A stretch of 64,000 nt of DNA from Streptomyces lydicus (GCF_001729485.1 NZ_CP017157.1:1984001-2048000), one strand, 5' to 3'. Counted from the stretch's first letter, positions 1 through 8,967 are shown. The notes: generated from the sequence alone by a model not told the origin. Numbers and translations: made by a program.

Positions 1-384
1 GGCATCGCCGCCGGCAGCTCCGACTCCTACGACCTGCCGGTCTACTGGGCCACCCGGGTGACGTGGAGCGGTGAGTACGTCCACGCCGCACCCTGGTCCG
101 TCGGATCGCAGGGCGCGGCGAACGTCAGCCACGGCTGTACGGGCATGTCCACCAGCAACGCCCAGTGGTTCTTCAACACCGTGCGGGTGGGCGACCTGGT
201 CACGGTCATCAACAGCGGCGGGGACACCATGACGCCGTTCGACAACGGCTTCGGTGACTGGAACATGCCCTGGAAGGAATGGCGGGCCGGCAGCGCGCTG
301 AAGAACAAGGCAGGCAGCACCACAGGGGCCGCGGAGCGCCAGCAGGACCCGGGCAGCGACGCCCGGCTCCGGCCGAGGATCTGA
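1..384 (+). CDS. L,D-transpeptidase (YkuD domain), C-terminal part
   Basis: The window opens inside this gene, so only its last 127 residues are present. They read in frame from base 1 and contain the YkuD catalytic signature SHGCTGMS, with the nucleophilic Cys and an upstream catalytic His (YVHAAPW). This family makes 3-3 cross-links in peptidoglycan outside the membrane, usually as lipoproteins or secreted proteins with Ig-like domains ahead of the catalytic domain; those N-terminal parts lie outside the window. The tail after the catalytic domain (NMPWKEWRAGSAL and a polar end) is typical of Streptomyces members. The family call is firm; the exact paralogue cannot be given. Confidence 0.9.
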   Translation, partial: GIAAGSSDSYDLPVYWATRVTWSGEYVHAAPWSVGSQGAANVSHGCTGMSTSNAQWFFNTVRVGDLVTVINSGGDTMTPFDNGFGDWNMPWKEWRAGSALKNKAGSTTGAAERQQDPGSDARLRPRI

Positions 385-431
385 GCCCGCTCAGCGGCCG
401 CCCAGGCCCCGCCCCGGGCCGGGCCCGCCGC

Positions 432-833
432 TCAGACCTGCACGAGGTTCTTGCGGCGCAGCAGCCCCGCCAGGGCGTCGGCAAAGGCCACCGGGTCGAT
501 CGGATGCGGCACCGCCGCGTCCGCCCGGCTCCAGGTGGCCAGCCAGGCGTCCTGGGGGCGGCCGATCAGCAGCAGCACCGGCGGGCACCGGAAGATCTCG
601 TCCTTGATCTGCCGGCAGACGCCCATCCCGCCCGCCGGCGCGGTCTCGCCGTCCAGCACGCAGACGTCGATACCGCCCTGTTCCAGGGCTTCGAGGACCG
701 CCGGCGCGGTGGCGCACTCCAGGATCTCGATCTGCGGGGCATCGGCGGCGGGGCGCCGTCCGGCCGCCAGCCGGACCTGCTCGCGGGTGTGGGCGTTGTC
801 GCTGTAGACCAGCACCGTGGCAGTCGCCTGCAT
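432..833 (-). CDS. Degenerate receiver-domain (response-regulator-like) protein
   Basis: A 133-residue protein made of one receiver-like alpha/beta domain with no output domain. The start is the ATG at 833, chosen because GGAGG stands just upstream; an in-frame ATG further out lacks one. The phosphoacceptor-like Asp is kept (VCVLDGE), but the N-terminal acidic pair is reduced (VLVYSDN) and the usual Lys-Pro near the C-terminus is replaced by VPHPID. It may therefore act as a pseudo-receiver or protein-interaction module rather than as a normal phospho-switch. It is divergent from ctaE with about 270 bp between them. Its partner is unknown. Confidence 0.75.
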   Translation of the reverse strand: MQATATVLVYSDNAHTREQVRLAAGRRPAADAPQIEILECATAPAVLEALEQGGIDVCVLDGETAPAGGMGVCRQIKDEIFRCPPVLLLIGRPQDAWLATWSRADAAVPHPIDPVAFADALAGLLRRKNLVQV

Positions 834-1107
834 CGTTCCTCCACGCTCCTCGTAGCGGCAGAGCATCGGGTGGCGCTCTTGGGCCGGATGCTACTCCCGC
901 GGCCCCTGGGCGCAGGAGGGGTTGGGCGGATCCAAGATCTGCCCGACAGTCCGTCAGCACCGGCGTACGGGGGCCGGGCGGGCCGCGGCGCCCGGTCCGC
1001 GTCCCCCCTTCGGGCGACCGCCGAAACGGTCCGTACGAGCAGGGCATACGTCCTTGACACACCGAACGGCACCCCCCGGAGTGAGGGCGGGATAAGCGAC
1101 CGACATA

Positions 1108-1728
1108 ATGTCGGTCGTGGCGACAGCAACGACAGTAGAAACCGGGCACGCGCACCCGTCGGTCAATCGGCCGAACCTCACCAGCGTCGGAACCATCATC
1201 TGGCTGAGTTCCGAGCTGATGTTCTTCGCGGCCCTCTTCGCGATGTACTTCACCCTTCGATCGGTGACCGGATCCGCGTATTGGAAGGAATCCGCCAGTG
1301 CGCTGAATCTTCCGTTCTCCGCGACCAACACCACGATCCTGGTGCTCAGCTCGCTGACCTGCCAGCTCGGCGTTTTCGCGGCCGAGCGCGGCGACGTCAA
1401 GAAGCTCCGCGCGTGGTTCGTGGTCACCTTCATCATGGGTGCGATCTTCATCGGCGGTCAGGTCTTCGAGTACACGGAGCTGGTCAAGCACGAGGGCCTG
1501 TCGCTCTCGTCCGGCCCGTACGGCTCGGTGTTCTACCTGACCACCGGTTTCCACGGACTGCACGTGACGGGCGGTCTGATCGCCTTCCTGCTGGTCCTGG
1601 GCAGGACGTACGCGGCCAAGAGGTTCACCCACACGCAGGCCACCGCGGCCATCGTTGTGTCCTACTACTGGCACTTCGTCGATGTCGTCTGGATCGGCCT
1701 CTTCGCCACGATCTATCTGATCCGGTAA
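1108..1728 (+). CDS. ctaE: Cytochrome c oxidase subunit III
   Basis: A 206-residue integral membrane protein, subunit III of the aa3-type terminal oxidase. Motifs typical of the subunit are visible: [17 protein letters not shown] in the first helix, [15 protein letters not shown] in the middle, and the closing [15 protein letters not shown]. The length and roughly five hydrophobic segments fit the short actinobacterial form. It is followed directly by qcrC, qcrA and qcrB, so the oxidase subunit and the bc1 complex are encoded together, as expected for actinobacteria where the two form a supercomplex. Other oxidase subunits (ctaC, ctaD, ctaF) are not in the window. Confidence 0.97.
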   Translation: MSVVATATTVETGHAHPSVNRPNLTSVGTIIWLSSELMFFAALFAMYFTLRSVTGSAYWKESASALNLPFSATNTTILVLSSLTCQLGVFAAERGDVKKLRAWFVVTFIMGAIFIGGQVFEYTELVKHEGLSLSSGPYGSVFYLTTGFHGLHVTGGLIAFLLVLGRTYAAKRFTHTQATAAIVVSYYWHFVDVVWIGLFATIYLIR

Positions 1729-1816
1729 CCGGTACCGGGGCCTGGTTCCCGGGTCCGCACATCAGACAGACATAGCCAAAGCATCGACGCAGAAGATCCT
1801 GACACCGGGGTAATCC

Positions 1817-2626
1817 GTGAAAAAGCTCTCCGCACGACGGCGCCATCCGCTGGCGGCGCTCGTCGTCCTACTCTTCGCGCTGGCGGTCACCGGGGGGCTG
1901 TACGCCGCGTTCGCGCCGGCGGACAAGGCTCAGGCCGATGACACCGCCCAGTCCCTTGCCATCAAGGAGGGCAAGAAGCTCTACGCCGTCGGCTGCGCAA
2001 GCTGCCACGGCACCGGCGGTCAGGGCACCTCTGACGGCCCGAGCCTGGTCGGCGTGGGCGCCGCAGCCGTTGACTTCCAGGTCGGTACCGGCCGCATGCC
2101 CGCCCAGCAGCCCGGCGCCCAGGTGCCGCGGAAGAAGCCGATCTACAACAACGCCCAGCGCGAGCAGCTGGCGGCGTACGTGGCCTCGCTGGGCCCCGGC
2201 CCGTCCGTCCCGGACAAGTCCGAGTACAGCTCCGACGGTGCCAACATCGGCAAGGGCGGCGAGCTGTTCCGCACCAACTGCGCGCAGTGCCACAACTTCA
2301 CCGGTAAGGGCGGTGCCCTCACCAACGGCAAGTTCGCACCGACGCTCGAGGGCGTGGACCCGAAGCACATCTACGAGGCCATGCAGACCGGCCCGCAGAA
2401 CATGCCCTCCTTCGGTGACGGCTCGCTGAGCAAGCAGAACAAGAAGGACATCATCGCGTACCTCGGCGCCGTCAACGGCGATGAATCCGAGAGCCCCGGC
2501 GGCCTCGACCTCGGCGGTCTCGGCCCGGTCAGTGAGGGTCTCTTCGGCTACATCTTCGGCCTGGGCGCGCTGGTCGCGGTCGCCATCTGGGTCGCAGCCC
2601 GGACTACGAAGGCCAAGAAGTCATGA
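1817..2626 (+). CDS. qcrC: Cytochrome bc1 complex diheme cytochrome c subunit
   Basis: A 269-residue diheme cytochrome c that carries electrons from the Rieske protein directly to the oxidase, replacing a soluble cytochrome c. It has an N-terminal signal/anchor segment (about residues 11-33), two CXXCH heme sites (CASCH at 60-64 and CAQCH at 155-159), a Met-containing loop after each as possible sixth ligand (GRMPAQQ, QNMPSFG), and a C-terminal membrane helix. The start is GTG at 1817. Its stop overlaps the qcrA ATG by four bases, so the two are probably translationally coupled. Confidence 0.97.
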   Translation: MKKLSARRRHPLAALVVLLFALAVTGGLYAAFAPADKAQADDTAQSLAIKEGKKLYAVGCASCHGTGGQGTSDGPSLVGVGAAAVDFQVGTGRMPAQQPGAQVPRKKPIYNNAQREQLAAYVASLGPGPSVPDKSEYSSDGANIGKGGELFRTNCAQCHNFTGKGGALTNGKFAPTLEGVDPKHIYEAMQTGPQNMPSFGDGSLSKQNKKDIIAYLGAVNGDESESPGGLDLGGLGPVSEGLFGYIFGLGALVAVAIWVAARTTKAKKS

Positions 2627-3684
2627 GCGAGACTGGACGACACGAAGACGTGCCAGAAGAAATTCTTCCCGGTGAGCAGTCGGCTCACAAAGGCGCGGTG
2701 AGCACGGCGGACAACCCGTTCGCCGACCCGGGGCTGCCGGCCCACGAGCACCGCGCCCAGGACATCGACGAGCGGGCCGCCCGGCGCTCCGAGCGCACGG
2801 TCGCCCTGCTCTTCCTGGTGTCCATGATCGCGACGGTCGGCTTCATCGCCGCGTACGTGGCGATCCCGATCGACAAGATCGTGTTCATCTGGCCGATCGG
2901 GCACATCAGCGCGCTGAACTTCGCGCTCGGCCTGACGCTGGGTGCCGCCCTCTTCTGCATCGGCGCCGGCGCGGTCCACTGGGCCCGCACGCTGATGTCG
3001 GACGTGGAGGTCGCCGACGACCGTCACCCGATCGAGGCCGAGCCCGAGGTCAAGGCCAAGGTCCTGGCCGACTTCAAGATGGGCGCGGAGGAGTCGCAGT
3101 TCGGCCGCCGCAAGCTGATCCGCAACACGATGTTCGGCGCGCTGGCCCTGGTGCCGCTCTCCGGCGTCGTCCTGCTGCGTGACCTCGGGCCGCTGCCCGG
3201 CACGAAGCTGCGGACCACCAACTGGAAGAAGGGCGTCCGGCTCGTCAACCAGTCCACGAACCTTCCGCTGCGTCCCGAGGACATCGCGGTCGGCTCCCTG
3301 ACCTTCGCCAAGCCCGAGGGCCTGGAGGAGGACCAGGAGGACTTCAACGAGAAGATCGCCAAGGACGCCCTGATGCTCGTGCGGATCCAGCCGCAGGACA
3401 TCAAGGACAAGAAGGAACTCGCCTGGTCCCACGAGGGCATCGTGGCGTACTCGAAGATCTGCACCCACGTGGGTTGCCCGATCAGCCTGTACGAGCAGCA
3501 GACGCACCACGTGCTCTGCCCCTGCCACCAGTCGACCTTCGACCTGTCCGACGGCGGTCGGGTGATCTTCGGTCCGGCCGGTCACGCCCTGCCGCAGCTG
3601 CACATCACGGTGAAGGACGGCTTCCTCGAGGCCGCTAGCAGCTTCGCGGAGCCCGTCGGCCCGAGCTTCTGGGAGCGCGGATGA
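2623..3684 (+). CDS. qcrA: Cytochrome bc1 complex Rieske iron-sulfur subunit
   Basis: A 353-residue Rieske protein. The 2Fe-2S ligands are in CTHVGCP (around residue 280) and CPCHQS (around residue 298), each giving one Cys and one His plus the disulfide Cys pair. Ahead of this lies a long N-terminal region with three hydrophobic segments, the actinobacterial form, where canonical Rieske proteins have one helix. The polar N-terminus is acidic and disordered-looking. It is co-transcribed with qcrC and qcrB through four-base ATGA overlaps on both sides. Confidence 0.97.
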   Translation: MSETGRHEDVPEEILPGEQSAHKGAVSTADNPFADPGLPAHEHRAQDIDERAARRSERTVALLFLVSMIATVGFIAAYVAIPIDKIVFIWPIGHISALNFALGLTLGAALFCIGAGAVHWARTLMSDVEVADDRHPIEAEPEVKAKVLADFKMGAEESQFGRRKLIRNTMFGALALVPLSGVVLLRDLGPLPGTKLRTTNWKKGVRLVNQSTNLPLRPEDIAVGSLTFAKPEGLEEDQEDFNEKIAKDALMLVRIQPQDIKDKKELAWSHEGIVAYSKICTHVGCPISLYEQQTHHVLCPCHQSTFDLSDGGRVIFGPAGHALPQLHITVKDGFLEAASSFAEPVGPSFWERG

Positions 3685-5318
3685 GTAACGAGACAACCGC
3701 GACCACCACGCGCCGGGGCCCGGCGCCACGGGGTGAGCGGATCGCCGACTGGGCGGACGGCCGGCTGGGCATCTACAGCCTCGCCAAGTCCAACCTGCGC
3801 AAGATCTTCCCGGACCACTGGTCCTTCATGCTGGGCGAGGTCGCGCTCTACAGCTTCGTCATCATCATCCTGACCGGTGTCTATCTGACGCTGTTCTTCC
3901 ACCCGAGCATGGCCGAGGTGACCTATCACGGTTCCTACGTGCCCATGCAGGGAATCCGGATGACCCAGGCGTTCGAGTCGACGCTGAACATCAGCTTCGA
4001 CGTCCGCGGTGGTCTGCTCATCCGGCAGATCCACCACTGGGCCGCGCTGGTCTTCCTGGCCGCGATGATGGTCCACATGATGCGGGTGTTCTTCACCGGC
4101 GCCTTCCGCAAGCCGCGTGAGGTCAACTGGCTGTTCGGCTTCCTGCTGTTCGTGCTGGGCATGTTCACCGGCTTCACCGGCTACTCGCTCCCCGACGACC
4201 TGCTCTCCGGCACCGGCGTGCGGTTCATCGAGGGCGTCATCCTGGCGATGCCGCTGGTCGGTTCGTACCTGCAGATGTTCATCTTCGGGGGCGAGTTCCC
4301 CGGGCACGACATCATCCCGAGGTTCTTCACGGTCCACGTGCTGCTGCTGCCCGGCATCATGCTCGGCCTGCTGGTCGCGCACCTGATCCTGGTCTTCTAC
4401 CACAAGCACACCCAGTTCCCGGGGGCCGGCAAGACCAACGACAACGTCGTGGGCATGCCGCTGATGCCGGTCTACATGGCCAAGGCCGGAGGCTTCTTCT
4501 TCCTGGTCTTCGGTGTGATCTCGGCGATCGCCGCGATCGCCAGCATCAACCCCGTGTGGGCCATAGGGCCGTACCGGCCGGACCAGGTCTCCACTGGTGC
4601 GCAGCCGGACTGGTACATGGGCTTCGCCGAGGGCCTGGTGCGTGTCATGCCGGGCTGGGAGTGGAACTTCTGGGGCCACACCGTCAACTTCGGCGTGCTG
4701 ATCCCGATCCTGATCTTCCCCCTGGTCCTGGTCGCCATCGCGGTCTACCCGTTCGTCGAGTCCTGGGTCCGCGGCGACAAGCGCGAGCACCACATCCTGG
4801 ACCGCCCGCGCAACGTCCCCACCCGCACCGGCTTCGGTGTGGCCTGGCTGGTCGCGTACTTCGTGATGCTGATCGGCGGCGGCAACGACCTGTGGGCGAC
4901 GCACTTCCACCTGTCGATCAACTCGATCACCTGGTTCGTCCGGATCGCGTTCTTCGTCGGGCCGGTGCTGGCCTTCATCGCCACCAAGCGGATCTGCCTG
5001 GGCCTGCAGCGGCGGGACCGCGACAAGGTGCTGCACGGTCGCGAGACCGGCATCATCAAGCGCCTGCCGCACGGTGAGTTCATCGAGGTCCACGAGCCGC
5101 TTGACCAGGAGCAGCTGCACGTCCTCACGCAGCACGAGCAGCCCAAGCCGCTCGAGCTGGGTCCGGAGGTCGACGAGAACGGCGTGGAGCGCAAGCTGAA
5201 GCTGTCGCAGAAGCTGCGCGCCAAGCTCTCGCGGGCCTACTACGAAGAGGACAACGTCATTCCCAAGCCCACGGTGGAGGAGTACAAGGAGATCAGCAGC
5301 GGCCACGGCCACCACTGA
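3681..5318 (+). CDS. qcrB: Cytochrome bc1 complex cytochrome b subunit
   Basis: A 545-residue cytochrome b forming the quinone-binding membrane core of the bc1 complex. Heme-binding helices show RQIHHWAALVFLAAMMVHMMR and FFTVHVLLLPGIMLGLLVAHL, and the GYSLPDDLLSGTG segment belongs to the quinol site. The C-terminal 110 or so residues are hydrophilic (rich in Glu, Lys, His), an extension usual in actinobacteria. Last gene of the ctaE-qcrCAB block and followed by a strong hairpin at 5363-5395. In mycobacteria the homologue is the target of bc1 inhibitors (family knowledge). Confidence 0.97.
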   Translation: MSNETTATTTRRGPAPRGERIADWADGRLGIYSLAKSNLRKIFPDHWSFMLGEVALYSFVIIILTGVYLTLFFHPSMAEVTYHGSYVPMQGIRMTQAFESTLNISFDVRGGLLIRQIHHWAALVFLAAMMVHMMRVFFTGAFRKPREVNWLFGFLLFVLGMFTGFTGYSLPDDLLSGTGVRFIEGVILAMPLVGSYLQMFIFGGEFPGHDIIPRFFTVHVLLLPGIMLGLLVAHLILVFYHKHTQFPGAGKTNDNVVGMPLMPVYMAKAGGFFFLVFGVISAIAAIASINPVWAIGPYRPDQVSTGAQPDWYMGFAEGLVRVMPGWEWNFWGHTVNFGVLIPILIFPLVLVAIAVYPFVESWVRGDKREHHILDRPRNVPTRTGFGVAWLVAYFVMLIGGGNDLWATHFHLSINSITWFVRIAFFVGPVLAFIATKRICLGLQRRDRDKVLHGRETGIIKRLPHGEFIEVHEPLDQEQLHVLTQHEQPKPLELGPEVDENGVERKLKLSQKLRAKLSRAYYEEDNVIPKPTVEEYKEISSGHGHH

Positions 5319-5362
5319 TCCCTCGCGCGCCTCGTAGCGCACCGTAGGGAGTACGCCACCCA

Positions 5363-5395
5363 GAGGGCCCCGTCCGAGCATCGAACGGGGCCCTC
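5363..5395 (+). terminator. Terminator after qcrB
   Basis: A perfect 11-bp stem (GAGGGCCCCGT pairing with 5385-5395) with an 11-base loop lies 44 bases after the qcrB stop. No long T run follows, as is common in Streptomyces. It separates the respiratory operon from trpD. Confidence 0.8.
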
Positions 5396-5458
5396 CGGCA
5401 TGCCCGCCCGATCGATAGGGTGACGGCATAAGCAGGACAGACACCAGGAGCGTGGACC

Positions 5459-6523
5459 ATGAACGTTGTGACCCCGGCAGGCGGCGACAGCGTGGCGGCC
5501 CACACCTGGCCCGGCATCCTGAACGCCCTGCTCGACGGCCGGGACCTCTCCGCCGACGACACCGCCTGGGCGATGGACAAGATCATGCGCGGCGAGGCCG
5601 GCGACGCCCAGATCGCCGGGTTCGCGGTGGCCCTGCGCGCCAAGGGCGAGACCGTCGCGGAGATCTCCGGACTCGTCCGGACCATGTACGCGCACGCCCG
5701 GCTGATCGAGGTGCCCGGCCCCAGCGTCGACATCGTCGGCACCGGCGGTGACGGCGCCAAGACCGTCAACATCTCCACGATGTCCTCCATCGTGGTCGCC
5801 GGTACCGGAGCCAAGGTCGTCAAGCACGGCAACCGCGCCGCCTCCTCGGCCAGCGGCGCCTCCGACGTCCTGGAGAAGCTCGGCGTGAACCTGGACCTCA
5901 CCCCGCGGCGGGTCGTCGAGGTCGCCGAGGAGGCGGGCATCACCTTCTGCTTCGCGGTGAAGTTCCATCCCTCGCTGCGGCACGTCGCCAACGCCCGCGG
6001 CCAGCTCGGCATCCGCACCACCTTCAACGTGCTGGGCCCGCTGACCAACCCCGCCCGGGTCCGCGCCCAGGCGACCGGCGTCGCGGACGCCCGGATGGCG
6101 CCGATCCTGGCCGGGGTGCTCGCCGAGCGCGGCTCCTCGGCGCTGGTCTTCCGCGGCGACGACGGCCTGGACGAGCTGACCACGACCGCGACCTCACGGG
6201 TGTGGATCGTGCGGGACGGCGCGGTGCGCGAGGAGCCGTTCGACCCGCGTGACGTCGGCATCCCGCTGGTGCCCGTGGAGGCCCTGCGCGGCGCGGACGC
6301 CTCGTACAACGCCGATGTCGCCCGGCGCCTGCTGGACGGCGAGACCGGGCCGGTACGCGACGCGGTGCTGCTGAACGCGGCGGCGGCCCTGGTCGCGCTG
6401 GAACCGTCCGGGGGGTCCCTGGCGGACCAGATCGGGGCCGGCATCGCCAAGGCCGCCGCCTCGATCGACTCCGGCGCCGCCAAGCGGGCGCTGGAGCGCT
6501 GGGTGACCGCCAGCAACGCCTGA
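5459..6523 (+). CDS. trpD: Anthranilate phosphoribosyltransferase
   Basis: A 354-residue enzyme joining anthranilate to PRPP in tryptophan synthesis. The PRPP/Mg site [14 protein letters not shown] starts near residue 94, followed by KHGNRAASS and [11 protein letters not shown] of the anthranilate site, and the second metal region DGLDELT. Length is normal. It stands alone here, bounded by hairpins at 5363-5395 and 6552-6578, away from the other trp genes apart from trpEG about 26 kb further on, as in S. coelicolor and M. tuberculosis. Confidence 0.97.
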   Translation: MNVVTPAGGDSVAAHTWPGILNALLDGRDLSADDTAWAMDKIMRGEAGDAQIAGFAVALRAKGETVAEISGLVRTMYAHARLIEVPGPSVDIVGTGGDGAKTVNISTMSSIVVAGTGAKVVKHGNRAASSASGASDVLEKLGVNLDLTPRRVVEVAEEAGITFCFAVKFHPSLRHVANARGQLGIRTTFNVLGPLTNPARVRAQATGVADARMAPILAGVLAERGSSALVFRGDDGLDELTTTATSRVWIVRDGAVREEPFDPRDVGIPLVPVEALRGADASYNADVARRLLDGETGPVRDAVLLNAAAALVALEPSGGSLADQIGAGIAKAAASIDSGAAKRALERWVTASNA

Positions 6524-6551
6524 GCGGCCGGTGACGCAGGGTGTGACACAG

Positions 6552-6578
6552 GGCTCAGTCCGTCATCCGGACTGAGCC
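6552..6578 (+). terminator. Terminator after trpD
   Basis: An 11-bp perfect stem (GGCTCAGTCCG with 6568-6578) and a TCATC loop begins 28 bases after the trpD stop. It isolates trpD from the riboswitch transcript that follows. Confidence 0.8.
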
Positions 6579-6613
6579 TTGCGCGTCAATGCTCTTGTGG
6601 CATGATTCTGCGC

Positions 6614-6722
6614 AGGTCACGAGTGACAGCGACACAGGCCCCGGCCCGCTGTCCGGCAACCCTCCTTCCGTGGCGGGGTGCCCCGGGTGATGACCAGGCC
6701 GCAGGCAGCGAGGTCTGCGGCA
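6614..6722 (+). ncRNA. SAM-IV riboswitch
   Basis: The core is closed by GGTCA (6615-6619) pairing with TGACC (6691-6695). Inside are CACGAGTGACAGCGACA, the SAM-box-like CCGGCAACCCTCC, and GGCGGGGTGCCCCGGGTGA, the conserved order of the actinobacterial SAM-IV class. A 3' hairpin CCGCAG (6699-6704)/CTGCGG (6715-6720) follows. Downstream, GGATCCC (6728-6734)/GGGATCC (6741-6747) competes with an alternative pairing of CCCTCG (6732-6737) and CGAGGG (6755-6760), which could be the expression platform. A weak hairpin at 6790-6803 with TTTT after it may be a terminator. It controls the class V aminotransferase starting at 6913. Confidence 0.88.
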
Positions 6723-6912
6723 AGCGCGGATCCCTCGCCAGGGATCCTGGTCCCCGAGGGAGAACTTCCGTGAATCAGCGAATGCGATAGGGCTCGACGG
6801 CCCCTTTTCCGCACCCTTTTTCTTTCACGCTGCGCCGCCGCGCCGTGCGCTTCCGCACACCTGTCGCGCGCCTTTCCGCAGCGAATTCGCTTACCTCTTA
6901 CGGGAGTTCGCC

Positions 6913-8286
6913 ATGTCTGTTTCCGCCGTTGCCACCGACCCCGCCGTCTGCGCCCCGCTGCCGGTCCTCGGCCGGGACGTCCGGGTCCCGCTCGTCACCG
7001 GCGGCGAGGTCGACTACGCCGCGCTGGACTACGCCGCCAGCGCACCGGCACTGCAGCGGGTCTGGGACGATGTGGCCGCCTACGCCCCGTACTACGGCAG
7101 CGTGCACCGCGGGGCGGGCTACCTCTCGCAGCTGTCCACCGACCTCTTCGAGAACAGCCGCCGCACCATCGCCGAGTTCCTCGGCTGCCGCGCCGACGAG
7201 CAGGTGGTCTTCACCCGCTCCACCACCGACTCCCTCAACCTGCTCGCCGCCGTGCTCCCGCAGGACACCCGGGTGTTTGTCTTCGAGACCGAGCACCACG
7301 CCTCCCTCCTGCCCTGGGAACAGCGCGCCGACCTGACGGTGACGTACCTCAACGCGCCCCGCACGCCCGCACAGGCGGTGGCCACCCTGGAACAGGCGCT
7401 GGCCGACAGGGAGCCCTACGGCCCGGCGCTGGTCTGCGTCACCGGCGCCTCCAACGTCACCGGCGAGCTCTGGCCCGTACGGGAACTGGCCGCCGCGGCG
7501 CACGCGCACGGCGCGCGGATCGTCCTGGACGCGGCGCAGCTCGCCCCGCACCACCCCGTCGACCTCGCCGAACTGGACGTCGACTGGATCGCTTTCTCCG
7601 GCCACAAGTTGTACGCGCCGTTCGGCGCCGGCGTGCTGGCCGGGCGGGCGGACTGGCTGCAGGCGGCCGAGCCGTACCTGGCGGGCGGCGGCGCCAGCCG
7701 CAAGGTCTCCCGGCGCACGGACGGCGGTGTGGACGTCGAGTGGCACACCACGGCGGCCCGCCACGAGGCCGGCTCGCCCAACGTCATCGGCGCCTACGCG
7801 ATCGCGTCCGCGTGCAAGGCCCTGACCGAGGCCGGCTTCGACAGCCTGGTGGCCCGCGAGCAGGAACTGATCACCCGGGTCCGCGAGGGCCTGGCCGAGG
7901 TGCCCGAGGTACGCGTCCTCTCCCTCTTCGGCGACGACGCCCCGCGCGTCGGGGTCCTCTCCTTCGTCGTCGACGGCTGGAACAGCTCGCACTTCGCGGC
8001 GGCGCTCTCCGCGGAGTACGGCATCGGCGTACGCGACGGCCTCTTCTGCGCCCACCCGCTCGTCCGCACCCTCCTGGGCACCGACCCGCAGGACCCGGGC
8101 GAGTGCGGCGCCCCCGAAGCGGCCCCCGGCGAACTCTCCCTCAACGCGATCCGGGTCTCCTTCGGCGCCGGCACCCCCGACGAGCACGTCGACCGCTTCC
8201 TCCGCGCGGTCAAGGAACTCGTCACGAACGGCGCCCGCTGGAACTACCGCACGGTGGACGGCCGTTGCGTTCCGGCGACGGTTTGA
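6913..8286 (+). CDS. Class V aminotransferase (cysteine-desulfurase-like PLP enzyme)
   Basis: A 457-residue fold-type I PLP enzyme of the NifS/Csd class. The PLP Lys lies in AFSGHKLYAPFGAGVL, the cofactor-binding Asp/Gln in RIVLDAAQLAPH, and the substrate-side His in FVFETEHHASLLPW. No typical desulfurase Cys loop is obvious, so the reaction (desulfuration, lyase or transamination) is open. The start ATG at 6913 follows GGGAG at 6901-6905. Control by a SAM-IV riboswitch about 200 bases upstream points to sulfur amino acid metabolism, repressed when SAM is abundant. It ends against the palindromic element at 8297-8668. Confidence 0.88.
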   Translation: MSVSAVATDPAVCAPLPVLGRDVRVPLVTGGEVDYAALDYAASAPALQRVWDDVAAYAPYYGSVHRGAGYLSQLSTDLFENSRRTIAEFLGCRADEQVVFTRSTTDSLNLLAAVLPQDTRVFVFETEHHASLLPWEQRADLTVTYLNAPRTPAQAVATLEQALADREPYGPALVCVTGASNVTGELWPVRELAAAAHAHGARIVLDAAQLAPHHPVDLAELDVDWIAFSGHKLYAPFGAGVLAGRADWLQAAEPYLAGGGASRKVSRRTDGGVDVEWHTTAARHEAGSPNVIGAYAIASACKALTEAGFDSLVAREQELITRVREGLAEVPEVRVLSLFGDDAPRVGVLSFVVDGWNSSHFAAALSAEYGIGVRDGLFCAHPLVRTLLGTDPQDPGECGAPEAAPGELSLNAIRVSFGAGTPDEHVDRFLRAVKELVTNGARWNYRTVDGRCVPATV

Positions 8287-8296
8287 CTGACCCCCC

Positions 8297-8668
8297 ACGT
8301 TGTTGTCCGTCCCGCCGTGGTGGTTTCTCGCCGTTGCGCCTGCGGCGGGCGTGGGTGGTCGGGTGCGGTGCCGCTCCTCCGGACTTCGTCCTGCGGCGCG
8401 CCCCCTCCCGTAGTGGATAAGAAAAGGCCGGTGGGGGCGAGCGTCAGTTAACGACGCTCGCCCCCACCGGCCTTAACTTTCCCTCCCGCGGGAGGGGCCG
8501 GACCGCAGGACGAAGTCCGGAGGGCCGGCACCGCACCCGACAACAACCGGCCCGCCGCAGGCGCAACGGCGAGCAACACCCACGGCGGGACGGAAAACAA
8601 CGTGCGGGGGCGCCGCAAAGCGCAACGGCGAGCAACACCCACGGCGCCGCAGACAAAAACGTGGGAAG
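8297..8668. repeat. Large palindromic intergenic element, copy A
   Basis: Fills the gap between two convergent genes. Bases 8297-8604 form one nested imperfect palindrome: a perfect 22-bp core stem (8424-8445 with 8453-8474, 7-base loop), then CCCCTCCCG (8402-8410)/8489-8497, then a perfect 19-bp arm (8378-8396 with 8503-8521), a GTCGGGTGCGGTGCCG arm, a roughly 24-bp arm beginning at 8327, and outer arms ACGTTGTTGTCC/GGAAAACAACGT. Bases 8605-8668 partly repeat the outer module (CGCAACGGCGAGCAACACCC occurs twice) without a left partner. A longer relative lies at 40722-41166. No protein-coding signal was seen; the short frames inside are by-products of GC bias. Confidence 0.9.
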
Positions 8669-8685
8669 AACCGGCGCCACGCGCC

Positions 8686-8967
8686 CTACGCTTCGAGCCC
8701 GATCGCGAAAGCCGCCTCAAGGTCGTGCTGCGAATACGTGCGGAAGGCGATGTGCGTCTCGGTGGAGGCGACGCCGGGGATCTTGCTGATGCGGCCGGGG
8801 ATGACGTCCGCGAGGTCGTCGTGCCGGGCGACGCGCACCATGGCGATCAGGTCGTGGGCGCCGGTCACCGAGTAGACCTCGCTGACGCCCTCCAGCGCGG
8901 CGATCTTCTCGGCGATCTCCGGGATCTGGTCCACGCTGGTCTTGATGAGCACGATCGACGTGATCAC
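8686..8967 (-). CDS. Stand-alone AsnC/RAM ligand-binding domain protein
   Basis: A 93-residue protein equal to the C-terminal effector-binding domain of Lrp/AsnC regulators (GVSEVYSVTGAHDLIAMVRV, GVASTETHIAFRTY), without the DNA-binding half. Such stand-alone domains are thought to bind amino acids or to co-assemble with full-length Lrp proteins. The GTG start overlaps the rhomboid gene's stop by four bases (GTGA), so it is the second gene of a coupled pair. The palindromic element follows it immediately. Confidence 0.9.
   Translation of the reverse strand: MITSIVLIKTSVDQIPEIAEKIAALEGVSEVYSVTGAHDLIAMVRVARHDDLADVIPGRISKIPGVASTETHIAFRTYSQHDLEAAFAIGLEA

Noticed and set aside
1054..1059. TTGACA upstream of ctaE as promoter -35
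   Set aside because: No -10-like hexamer lies at 16-19 bases from it; left unannotated.
6602..6790. A 62-codon open frame in the trpD-aminotransferase gap
   Set aside because: It coincides with the SAM-IV riboswitch, and its composition follows RNA structure rather than codon use.
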